Shown: in pieces, positions 31,570-40,018 of the stretch | Position numbering within the stretch: position 1 is the stretch's first letter | Layout of the letters: each line of letters opens with the position of its first letter | NCBI GenBank assembly: GCA_963575745.1 | Contig: CAUYUJ010021059.1 | Location: 870,084 to 934,083 of the forward strand | Direction: 5' to 3' | From: Prorocentrum cordatum | Lineage: Eukaryota > Sar > Dinophyceae > Prorocentrales > Prorocentraceae | Length of the DNA stretch: 64,000 bases | Program-made: the position numbers and the translations under genes | Notes under the pieces: generated by a model | What the model was told of the DNA's origin: nothing | What the model saw: the letters and a program-made list of their open reading frames with translations, nothing else | Database searches by the model: none

Positions 31570-31985
31570 GAGAAGAGGAACACTTCGGGATGGCGCAAGA
31601 AAATGGCACGTCGCCGTTGGGAACCCATCGGCGTGTTACTCCCTCGCTCTTGTCCAGGGACCTGGTGTTCCTTCATCAGTAGGCACGTCGACGGGCTCCC
31701 CTCGCTGGCATGTCCGGGCGCTCTCGGCACCGTTACGCGGAGCGGGGCGTGAATTGGCCCCTCGGAGAAGACAACCATCTCAGAGGAGGAAAAGGTACGA
31801 TACCGCTGCTCGTCCTGGAGAGCCCTCGTGGCCACGGCTGGATTCGCGTCGACATCCTCGTCAGAACGGCCTGGAGAGGTCTGTGGAGTATAGCGGTAAA
31901 CATGGTCTAAAAACATTTGGGTGTTGCCTGCACCGCTACATACGCGGAGCGGGGCGTGAACCGGCCCCTCAGAAACGACAAACCC
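31534..31985 (+). repeat. Exon 1 end triplicated in the following intron (~200-bp units)
   Basis: TACGCGGAGCGGGGCGTGAA occurs at about 31,538, 31,733 and 31,941, each time preceded by CCGCTAC/CCGTTAC-like bases and followed by GGCCCC(G/T)C(G/A)GA. Spacings of about 195 and 204 bp indicate a tandem partial duplication that includes the exon 3' end and the start of the intron. Confidence 0.75.
31793..31885 (+). repeat. SINE-like dispersed repeat S, 5'-truncated copy
   Basis: CGATACCGCTGCTCGTCCTG, GAGAGCCCTCGTGGCCACGG, GTCAGAACGGCCTGGAGAGG. These match the 3' half of the fuller copies at 32,012-32,305 and 34,840-35,148. Confidence 0.65.
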
Positions 31986-32011
31986 AAGGGGCAAATTCAG
32001 GGGAGGAGGCA

Positions 32012-32305
32012 GGTTCGAGGCTTTCGGGCGTTTGCGATGGTTAAATGTTCGGCAGTTGCCTGGCCTCCGTGCTCTTTCCAGCAGCTGCGCCTCGGCCTGA
32101 GCGTTCCGAGGAGGTCGCGGATCGTCCCGGACGGCTTCCAGAGGCCCGAGCGATGGCCCGGCAACCACCGCAGACGGATCCCGAGAAGCTAAATTTCAGA
32201 GGTCTTGTTACCGATGCTCGTCCTGGAGAGCCCTCGTCGCCACGGCTAGATTCGGTTCTCTTTTGGGGGCGGGGGTCAGAGCGTACCCCAGGAGAGGTCC
32301 GTGGA
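32012..32305 (+). repeat. SINE-like dispersed repeat S, near full copy
   Basis: About 290 bp from TTCGAGGCTTTCGGGCG through CAGCAGCTGCGCCTCG, GGATCGTCCCGGACGG, AGGCCCGAGCGATGG and CTCGTCCTGGAGAGCCC to CCCCAGGAGAGGTCCGTGG. No RNA polymerase III box or poly-A tail was recognised, so SINE-like refers only to size and dispersion. Confidence 0.7.
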
Positions 32306-32827
32306 GCAGCGGCATCGGCATCGGCACAACAACCCAGATCACCGACGATGTGCTGTTTCCACTCTGGCGTTCTTCGCTTTGTTTTGGCTTTCGGCCCTCG
32401 GGGGCCGCTTCCCGTCTCGGGGGGCCCCAGAGATGGGCCTGGGACGAAACGCGGCCCCCAGGTAAGCGGTCGGGGCCTGCGGGGCCGCGGATGTCACGCG
32501 CCATCTTCTGCGGACCTCTGGAGGCCCGCGCGGACCTTTCGGAAGCCGACGGTGGGCACCGCCCCTGGCGCGCTCCTGCGCGCCAGGGGAGGGTGGTCTG
32601 GATGTTGAGATCTTCGTCCAGGCTCGCCTTCCTGGCTGGAGCTTGCCGGAGATCGGCCAGGGTACTTTTCGTCCGGCGACCCGCCGGGGTTGCACGCGCG
32701 CGCGCGAATCAGAAGTCTTCTAGAACACCTGTTTCCGGAGATCTCAGCACGCCTCCGGCCCGCTGGCATCTTCGTGCAGCTGTCATTCTCCGCACTCCGA
32801 TTCTCAGTCTGATGGTGCTGCCCCCAG

Positions 32828-32924
32828 GCTCGCCTTCCTGGCCTCGGTCCTCGGCGCCACGCTGGGCCTCAGCGTCATCGCGGTGGTCCCCTACGACGTC
32901 TGGGCGTCGCTGGCGCAGCCAGGG
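32828..32924 (+). CDS. LMBRD2-like membrane protein, exon 2 (TM2)
   Basis: A 97-base exon: one codon-completing G, then 32 codons. The acceptor is a pyrimidine run ending CCCCCAG with G as first exon base; the donor is GTGCCC at 32,925. It encodes LAFLASVLGATLGLSVIAVV, a transmembrane helix, followed by PYDVW, equivalent to the LPxDV signature after helix 2 in LMBR1-domain proteins. The end phase (0) matches the start of exon 3. The acceptor and first bases (CCAGGCTCGCCTTCCTGGC) are also copied about 205 bp upstream at 32,614-32,632. Confidence 0.6.
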
Positions 32925-33242
32925 GTGCCCAACCAGTCGGGACCACGGCGGCCACTCCCTGACGGTTTCCCTGCGCTCGTCCTCCCGGGCCTCCTGGAGG
33001 CCTCCCGTCGCCACGGCTGGATCCGCCGTGGAACAGCGGGCCGGGAGGGACCCCGGGGAGGGGCTCCGGGGGCCGAGTCCGAGCGGATGTGGGCCGAGCG
33101 GGAGAGCCGCCTCTGCCTCAGATGCTCCCCCCCTCCGAGAGTGGGGGGGCTGGCTCGGGCTGGCTCGGAGGGGGGGCAGCGCTGCCCGCTGGCAGGCGGT
33201 CGTAGTGGGCCCTGGTCCTCCCTGCCGGGGAGACGTTCGGTC

Positions 33243-33312
33243 TTGCTGTCGGGAGCCCATCGCCGATCTGTCAGGGATGCATCGTCGATTGCAGGCCGAG
33301 GTGCTCCCCCCT
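33243..33312 (+). repeat. Dispersed repeat family R, short copy in intron
   Basis: CCATCGCCGATCTGTCAGGG, ATGCATCGTCGATTGCAGG. It matches the CGATCTATCGGCGATG module of the other family R copies. Confidence 0.5.
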
Positions 33313-33348
33313 CCGAGCCAGTCCCCCTGTCACGAGGCTTCCCATCAG

Positions 33349-33799
33349 GCAATCGCGGAGTCTCAGCGGACTGGCAGCACCTCCGAGCTGCCGGCCAAGG
33401 AGTCGATCGGCCACTGCTGGGCAGCCATCTATTGGGCGACGACGTTGCTGTGCTACGTAGTCTGCCCCGTGCTGATGGAGTTCGAGGCGTCGGGCGATTT
33501 CACCGTTCGCGCCAAGCTGCGCACGTCGCTGCGGCGGAACGCCGTCTACTACGTGTGCCAGACGGTCGTCGGAGCCGTGGTGCTCGTTTGGCTCATACTG
33601 ACGGGGGAGGTGCAGGGCAGCCTCGAGGGCTTCTGCATCGCCGCGTCCAACGCATGGGGACTGCTGCTGCTGACGGTGCTGATGGGCTACGGGCTGGTGG
33701 CCGTGCCTCGCCACATGATCCAGCTGGCAGACCCCGCGGGACAGCTCCGCAAGCTGTACGCGCAGACCGCGGCCAGAGACGAGGCCAGGGAAGCCACGC
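33349..33799 (+). CDS. LMBRD2-like membrane protein, exon 3 (core LMBR1 domain)
   Basis: A 451-base exon (phase 0 to phase 1) with acceptor CCCATCAG|G and donor C|GTATGA. It encodes WAAIYWATTLLCYVVCP, then GDFTVRAKLRTSLRRNAVYY, a further helix (TVVGAVVLVWLI), and ASNAWGLLLLTVLMGYGLV followed by VPRHM. The patterns YW...P...SGxFTxxxKL, NxxYY and NTWGLxLLxLLxGYGLVxIPR are hallmarks of the LMBR1/LMBRD2 family, so this is the best-supported host gene in the window. The protein is a multi-pass membrane protein. Exons 2-4 join in frame with GT-AG introns. The longer open frame starting at 32,263 reads through intron and is not the gene. Confidence 0.75.
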
Positions 33800-33953
33800 G
33801 TATGACGACACCGCTGCTCCACCCTGGAGCTGGATTGGGGCATCGGGTGGCCCAGCAGTGGTTCTGGCCAGTAAGATACGAGGGGGGGCAGGTTCGCGGT
33901 GCTGGGTTCGAGGATTTGCTTTGCACTTTTGTTGCCCCTGGGGGCCGTTTTCG

Positions 33954-34052
33954 GGACCAGGGACCGTCAAAAACGGATCCGGGGTAAAACAGTGCTCCAG
34001 ATGAACCGCGGCAGAGGTCCGGGCCCGGGACCGATTTTGAACAGATTTGGCT
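33954..34052 (+). repeat. Dispersed repeat family G, copy 2
   Basis: CCGTCAAAAACGGATCC ... GGGACCGATTTTGAACAG, matching 18,845-18,948. It lies in the intron after exon 3. Confidence 0.55.
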
Positions 34053-34129
34053 TCATCCCCCCTCCTGACAGATTCCAAAGGCTTACGCCATTCCGCCGAT
34101 CCCCAGAAGAGGCGGGGAGGCCACGGTTG

Positions 34130-34640
34130 AGGCGTCGTGGGCTTCTTGGGCACCATCTGGGGACTCTCGTGGGCGCCTTGGGAGCTGTTTGGGGGCCTGG
34201 TGGAGCCTCCTGGAGGCAGTTCTGAAGCGTCTTTGGAGCCGTTTTTGAATCCTATTTTGGGCCTCCCAGGGCTGATTGGGGGCCTCTTGTGGGCAATTTG
34301 GGGCTTCTTGGGGCCTTCGGGGAGCCTACTAGGGCCTTGTTGGAACGATCTTTTGCTGTCTTGGGCCTCTCTTTGGGCAGTCTTGGAACCCTCTTGGGTC
34401 TTCCTGGGGCCCTCGTAGGGGCCTCTCGGGCAGTTTTGGGGCGGTCCACGGGGTGAGGCGTCTTGGAGCGTTGGAAGCTCGAGGAAATGGTGGCCCAAGA
34501 AACAATTTAAAACCAAAGGAAAATCATATATTGTTGCCGCTCTGAGCCCTCTTGGGGAGGCTCTTGGGCCTCTCTTGGGGCGTCTCGAAGGTGTCTTGAG
34601 GTCGTAGGCGTCTTGGGTTAATCGTTCGGCGATTCGGGAC
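34130..34640 (+). repeat. TTGGGGCC-type repeat, copy 4 (intronic)
   Basis: The same CTTGGGG/GGCC texture as at 12,400 and 13,560, here within the LMBRD2-like intron 33,800-35,186. Confidence 0.6.
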
Positions 34641-34839
34641 TATCTTGGAATTTCTTTGACGCCACAGACGGCAGATGTGGACGCTCCAGGATATCCATTG
34701 GTGCGCCGGGAAGCCTGGACCCCCCCCCTGAAACGAGATTATAGACCTTGCATGTGGGAGTGGTCTCACACGCCTTCTCACCCCCGGCAAGTTGGGGTCA
34801 GCGGATTTTCTAGGGCCCCAACCAGTTCAGACCCCCCTT

Positions 34840-35148
34840 GGCCGCCTCCGACACGGAGCTCTCCTGGGGTGCGTTCTGACAAGAATTTCGAGGAGAATCC
34901 AGCCGTGGCGGCGAGGGCTCTCCACGACGAGCAGCGGTATCGGTACCTCTGTCCTCTGCCAAGCACGACCTCTGAAGGTTTGGCATCTCCGTCCGAGGTG
35001 GTTTTCTGGCCATCACTCGGGCCTCCGGCAGCCGATCGGGGCGGTCTAGGCATCCTGGGAACGCTCTCGACGAGGCGCAGTTGCTGGAACGCACCCCGAA
35101 CACCAGAAAACCGCCGAGATCCGACGAGAACGCTTGAAAACCTCGAAC
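34840..35148 (-). repeat. SINE-like dispersed repeat S, inverted copy
   Basis: The reverse complement runs from TTCGAGGTTTTCAAGCG through CAGCAACTGCGCCTCG, AGGCCCGAGTGATGG, CCGATACCGCTGCTCGTC and GAGAGCCCTCGCCGCCACGG to CCCCAGGAGAGCTCCGTG. Confidence 0.7.
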
Positions 35149-35186
35149 CTATCCCTCCGCGAACCTTGGCCTTTTCCTCCTCTCAG

Positions 35187-35364
35187 AGGCCCGCCTCAGC
35201 TGCCTGTTCGAGCTGCAGGACCTCATCCAGCAGGTCCGCGCCGCCCTGGCGATGCGCGACCAGACGGAGCCATGCGCCGAGGAGCTGGAGCTGCCGGAGC
35301 CCGCCAGGAGCGCGGCCCAGGCCGCGCTCGGGACGCTGCACCGGAGCCTCAGCAAGTGCGAGAG
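35187..35364 (+). CDS. LMBRD2-like membrane protein, exon 4 (cytosolic coiled region)
   Basis: The acceptor follows a strong pyrimidine tract (CTTTTCCTCCTCTCAG). The first two bases complete the codon left open by exon 3. It encodes ARLSCLFELQDLIQQVRAAL, then a Glu/Ala-rich helix ending HRSLSKCER. In LMBRD2 proteins the GYGLVxIPR helix is followed by a cytosolic helical segment with heptad-like Leu spacing, which fits. The 3' boundary is a guess: a GC donor in AGAG|GCTCTC at 35,365 is possible, and the frame stays open further on. Confidence 0.5.
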
Positions 35365-35611
35365 GCTCTCGGGGGCAGCGTTGGGCTGGGAGAGGCTCGG
35401 GAGGTCGGGAGGCAACGTCAGGGGGGGTGCGGTAGTTTCGCGCCGTGCCGACCAGCGGCGACCCTGCCGCCGGCGTTCAGCGTTGAACGCCGCCGGCCAC
35501 CCAGATTCGGCCGCTGTTGAACGGTCGGACGTTTCGGAAACGGCCGATCGTTCAAGGTTGAACGATCACCAACGCCGAAGTCGCCACGACACGAACCTGC
35601 CGTAGCCTCAG

Positions 35612-35765
35612 AAGATTCGAGGTTTTCAGGCGTTTTCGTCGGCCCGTGGCGATTTTCCAGCCTCAGGGTGCCTTTCAGCAGCTGCGCCTCGCTGACGGCC
35701 TTCTGGGGGTGCCTGGATCGTCCCGAACGGCCACCTGAGACCCGACTTATGATCCGAAAACGAGA
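35612..35765 (+). repeat. SINE-like dispersed repeat S, 3'-truncated copy
   Basis: TTCGAGGTTTTCAGGCGTTT, TTTCAGCAGCTGCGCCTCG, TGGATCGTCCCGAACGG, then divergence. Confidence 0.6.
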
Positions 35766-35778
35766 CGACGAGGATCAC

Positions 35779-36150
35779 TGAGGGAGATAGGCCCAGGGGG
35801 GGAACGCATCGACCCCCAATCGCCCATTGATCGTCGATCGGCGCGCCCCGCAGCGTACCGTGCGGTTCCGCCATCGGTGGCATTTTGCCGATCTATCGGT
35901 GATGTATCGCCGATTCACGGTCGATGGTTCTCCCCCTGATTTGAAAACGAAACAATTGTTTAAGCATAGTAAGCGTGCAGAGTTCCGCGCAGATTTCTTG
36001 GATCTGCGCGGGGCCCCCCTGGCGGCGCATCCCTACCTGGCAGCGCATCCTGCGCCCTCCCTGGCGCCTCCTCTGAAGGGGGGGGGGGGGTCCAGCGCCG
36101 ATCCGAGCATTCCGCGCGGACCTCCGAAAGTTTGTGTTTATGCACCAGAA
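35779..36150 (+). repeat. Dispersed repeat family R, copy 3
   Basis: GAACGCATCGACCCCCAATC, GTGCGGTTCCGCCATCGG, CGATCTATCGGTGATGTATC, GCGCAGATTTCTTGGATC, CCGATCCGAGCATTCCGCG and TTTGTGTTTATGCACC, in the same order as at 10,390-10,790. Confidence 0.6.
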
Positions 36151-36280
36151 TACCGCCTTCAATTCTGGAGCAGCTTGAAGAAAGCACGCGCGCGCGAAAC
36201 CAAACGCTGCACGGGGAGTGGACGTTCGAGCGATGGCGAGTGCAGCTTTTTCTTGCTTGCTCCCCTGGAGGCTTTACCAG

Positions 36281-36395
36281 GACCTGAACAGCAGCAGCGC
36301 GCCCGTCGCCGCCCCCGGGCGGGCCGCCACCTCGCTCCCTGCCAGCCCCGCCAGGCATCGGGGGCCCCCAGCCGGTGCGGTGTCCACACCGCGTG
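36281..36395 (+). CDS. Candidate further exon, possibly LMBRD2-like C-terminal region
   Basis: A 115-base open segment between GCTTTACCAG|G and G|GTGAGT, both good splice signals. It encodes a Ser/Pro/Ala-rich, disorder-like peptide (DLNSSSAPVAAPGRAATS...). The strand and location suit a later exon of the LMBRD2-like gene, but composition alone cannot confirm it. YR element 2 begins 88 bases downstream, so if the gene continues, the element sits in the next intron. Confidence 0.3.
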
Positions 36396-36483
36396 GTGAG
36401 TCGGTGGGGAACCGGGGCCACCGCACGGCTTTGGGACTCTCGAGGGAGAGCCAGGTGCATAAACAGTTGTGACTGTGGCCGTT

Positions 36484-36575
36484 GCGTTTTTTCTTAGGAG
36501 GCTGTGCATTCGGGAAATGTGGTTTTCGCGGCCACCCCATCTCTTTCGTTCCTTTCTACGCGCGCAGGCCTGGGA
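36484..36575 (+). repeat. Element 2 split repeat A1
   Basis: 92 bp from GCGTTTTTTC to GGCCTGGGA, the outer 5' end. Identical to A2 at 41,692-41,783 except one base (CTTAGG against CTTTGG). Confidence 0.92.
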
Positions 36576-38190
36576 TGCAGATTTGCTGGGTTTTTACTGT
36601 CCAGCCCGGCAGCAATACGGGCGTTACGAGTTTCTCCCGTTTGGTCTTGCACCTGCGCCTGGGTTTAACGATTCAAACATGAAGGAACTTCTTCGTCTTC
36701 TCCGGCTTTCGCGGGGGGTTGACTTGCTCGATTTCGTCGACGATCTGTTCGGCGTGGGCGAGTCAGAAGAATTGGCGTGGTCACGTTTGGAATCAGCTGT
36801 TGCTTTCTTTGCCGAGGTTGGGATTCCAGTGAGCGGCAAGCCGACTGGCATTCGGCAGCCCAGCACGCGTCAATGTTGGATCGGCTGGATTTTCGATTCT
36901 ATCGACCAAGTGGTCACCGTGTCACAGGAAAAGTGCGACAAAACATGTCGTGCCATTGTTGATATCCTCGCGCTTGACAATGAACGCAACCTTCGGGCCA
37001 AAGACGTCACCTCTGCAGCCGGCTTGATATCCCACCTCGGGGAGTTATATCCACAGGCGCGGCGTCGCTTGCACCCCATCTGGTCGGATCTGCATGCGGC
37101 GGGGGTATATTCTCTTTGGAGTAAGTGCCCCCAGGCAAACCCTACAGTGCACCTAACGGAACTCAGCCGCAAGAATCTTACTTGGGGATTGAACGCTTTG
37201 GCCATTCCGCCAAGGCGCGTCCTGCACAACTTCGCTGATCAACTCAGCAACTGGGGACACAAGTCGCCGGAGTACGAGCGATGGAGCGACTTGGCCAAAG
37301 AAGGTTCCATTCGCATCGTGGAAACGGACGCTTCTGGTCAGACAGGTTGGTCTTACCATCTTTGCCATTCTGGCAGATCTGTTTCTGGTGTGTGGCCGCC
37401 CGACCTGGCTGAAGAAGAAGGCGTGCCGCGCGACAAACTTGACATCAACTTTAAGGAGTTGTGGGTTATCGTCAAGTGCGTGGAAGACAACGAGGTGGAC
37501 CTTAGCGGCTGGCGCGTGCTGTTTCGGACCGACAACACGTGCGCGGTGCACTACACCAATGTGCGTTATGGCGCTATTCCAACTCTTGAAAGGCTTGCCG
37601 TGAAGCTGGAGGCGGCAGAGCGCCGCGCCTCTTGCTGGGCCCTTGCTGCGCACATCTCTGGCGTGGCGAACAGGGCGGCCGACCTCGGCTCTCGCGATGT
37701 ACAGTTTTCCGCCCGGTGGAATTCTGACGTTTTCCGCGCAGCTTGTGTGAAGGATTCGGTTTTCCACGACATCCTCTCTCGCACGGGCGTGTCTTTCACC
37801 TTGGATTTGTTTGCTGACAGGGCGGGTCTTACAGCCAAAGCCCCTTCTTGGCGTTCCCCTGAGCTGTCCGCCTTCGAAGCCACCCTGTCCGGTGAAATCA
37901 TTTGGGCGCATCCGCCCAGAGAGCTGCTGAAAGCGACGCTTGAGTTTCTGAATTCGGCGTTGCGGAGCTCCGATCCACCTCAGATTGTGCTTCTCTGTCC
38001 AGAAGACGCAGGGGCCCCATGGTTCCGGCCGAAATTATTCCAGCTTTGGCATCGGGTGCGCTCGTGGCCTGCCGGTTCCGATTTATTCAGATTTCACTCG
38101 GGCTCTGCTTTCCGCAGCGGTCCGAAAACTGACTTGCCTTACTTGCTTCTTCAGAGCTGGGCGCCTAATCGGCGCAAGCGCAAACGCTAG
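36576..38190 (+). CDS. RT (5'-truncated) / RNase H / methyltransferase-like protein of element 2
   Basis: The frame is open from 36,469 but the part inside A1 is incidental and there is no ATG. Element coding starts near DADLLGFYCPARQQYGRYEF, just before the LPFGLAPAP motif B region, then FVDDLFG (motif C). The motif A Asp is missing, so reverse transcription is not possible from this copy. RNase H follows: VETDASGQTGW, INFKELWVIV, LFRTDNTCAVHY, ANRAADLGSR. The last ~130 residues (FTLDLFADRAGL, then IIWAHPP) match the tail of many DIRS polyproteins that is related to N6-adenine methyltransferases (LDLFA...NPP). Here NPP is replaced by HPP, so activity is doubtful. The tail ends with basic NRRKRKR. 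Confidence 0.82.
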
Positions 38191-38380
38191 AAAAATCATC
38201 TCAGTCACGCTGATGTTCTAATCGGTCCTGCCCTGGGAATGTCGCTGCATTCGGGCAGTCATGCCAACGCTGCCAGTCCTCGCAGCGTTTCCATCATCAG
38301 TCTCTAGCAACCCATAGCACTCCACGCGGGCGTCCTCGCCTGAGACATTTCCCAGTATTCCGCCGGCGCTGCCTGTCGCC

Positions 38381-39550
38381 ATGGCCGACGCAGTCCAGGC
38401 AGCCATCGCCGCCGCGCTGGAGCCCGCCGGTGCGATCCACTCAGCCATCTTGGCTGAGATCGGGAAGGCGTTCGAGCAGGGCCAGCCAGGCGAGCTGGCC
38501 ATCGCCGCCGGTGCTGCCGCCGCTGTCAACTCGCACGCCTGCGCCTGCGTGGCCGCTGCTCTGAAGGACAAGGATTCCGAGGTTTACCAGCTGATCCAGT
38601 CCGAGTACGACCGGCGCGCTGACGAAACCTTCCCCTACAGGGCCAAACTGCGCCTGCTTACAGTCGCAGAGTGGGCTGCCGCCTGGCGCGATCTGGTTGT
38701 CGACTCGGACCAGGTTTCGTGGACCATGCAGGCGGTGGAGCACAACCCGGTCCTTGCCAACATCATGGCCCTTTCAGCAAGCAATCCCGCGAATTTGGAG
38801 CTTCAGGAGTTGAAGCGGGCTACAACGGCACGTTGTGCGGCGAAGGTCTCTTGGAAGAAGCTGTGCCTGAGCACCCACGGCGGCTCCTGGGACAAGCTCA
38901 AGAATTTCCTCCTGGAGAAATCCGATTCGCCTCTCGAGAACGTGAAGGCGCTAGCACGTTCGTTGCTCGTGCTGATCAACCTGATCGAACGCCGCTGCAC
39001 TGTCGTGCAGTCGGCCAAGAAGAATGGCCCTGAGAAAGCTGCCGCCCAGAGGGCAGCGCTGATGGACACGATCTACCAGACGATCAAGCAATACAAGCGG
39101 CGCACGACCAAGACCAGTGCTTCGTCCACCCTTGAGCACGAGGTGCTGCTCCGGGATTTTGCGCAGGACATCATCCTGGGCGAGGCGGCGGCGGCATTCG
39201 GGGGGCCAGTGTCACGTTCGCGTGAGGCGCCGGCTTCTTCGGGCACTCAGGCAGCTACGTGTGACACTCCACCGCCGGCAAAGGTTCCCAGGCTCTCCGC
39301 CGCCTCCGATGGGCCGGCAGCCTCGGCCTCGCCAAACCCAAGTGGCGACAGGAAGCAGCTGGTGAACCGCCTGCTCCAGGAGCTCGTTGGTCTCGTGCAG
39401 AAAAAGACGCCCCCCGGCAAACTCCAGTCGTGGATTGACAAGCAGTACCAGGCGGACGACAGCCGCAGCGCCATGACTGTGGTTCTGAGGGATCACGCTT
39501 GCAAGAACTGTCTGATGTCTGGAAAAGGCGTGGTCAAGAGCACACCCTGA
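38381..39550 (+). pseudogene. Zinc-binding Gag-like ORF of element 2, copy 1, C-terminally frameshifted
   Basis: 389 residues from the ATG at 38,381 (MADAVQAAIAAALEPAGA). It is identical in design to the 424-residue intact copy at 56,925-58,199. A 2-base insertion (CAAGAGCAC against CAAGCAC, near 39,538) shifts the frame and ends the protein at GVVKSTP, removing most of the Cys-rich tail. The N-terminal region is Ala-rich and helical, the middle is Lys/Leu helical, and a Ser/Pro/Ala linker precedes the CKNC start. The role (RNA or cDNA binding, particle) is inferred from position and Cys content. Confidence 0.7.
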
Positions 39551-39995
39551 AGCAGTGCCGAGAGATGAAGAATCTGTGCGTCTTGCCGTGCACCAAGTGC
39601 ACGGCCTCCGGCAGGACCACCAACCTGCAACACTGGGTGGCGGAGTGCAAGCACTGATTTCCGTCTTCCAGACCAGGCCCCGGCCCTGGCGGCTACCGTT
39701 GAGTACCTGGACGTAGCTGTTGCCAGGTCCCAGTCTCCTGCCTTCAGCAGCTTTCGTTGCGTATCTGGGCGTAGCTGCTAGGCGGCCGCGGACTGCGTTG
39801 CGCAGTCCGCGCAATCGTTTGCGAAACACCATTGCGTGTGCCACTGACAGCGGTGCCGCGGCGTGTCGTGCCCAGCCCGCTTTGGCGATGAAAATTTTTC
39901 TTGCCTCTATGGGGTGTCCGCTCATGTCGCAGGCCCGGCTAGCCGAAGCTCGCCTTTCTGACAGTGGTGTCTGCCCACGCTACTTGAGCCTCTGT

Positions 39996-40017
39996 TCCGT
40001 AGCCACGTCGGCTCAAA
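39996..40017 (+). other. Spliced-leader-like relic before YR start, copy 1
   Basis: TCCGTAGCCA, four bases CGTC, then GGCTCAA and A, ending one base before the ATG at 40,019. The dinoflagellate spliced leader is TCCGTAGCCA + TTTT + GGCTCAAG, so 18 of 22 positions agree, and the mismatches are confined to the central four and the last base. Genomic SL relics just before start codons are known in dinoflagellates from reinsertion of trans-spliced cDNAs. The adjoining TTGAGCC at 39,984-39,990 is the inverse of GGCTCAA and could pair with it. Confidence 0.6.
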
Positions 40018-40018
40018 C

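Noticed and set aside
32263-33987. Single 574-codon plus-strand gene
   Set aside because: Only the part from 33,349 to 33,799 shows family motifs. The rest reads through repeats and an intron, and exon 2 uses another frame.
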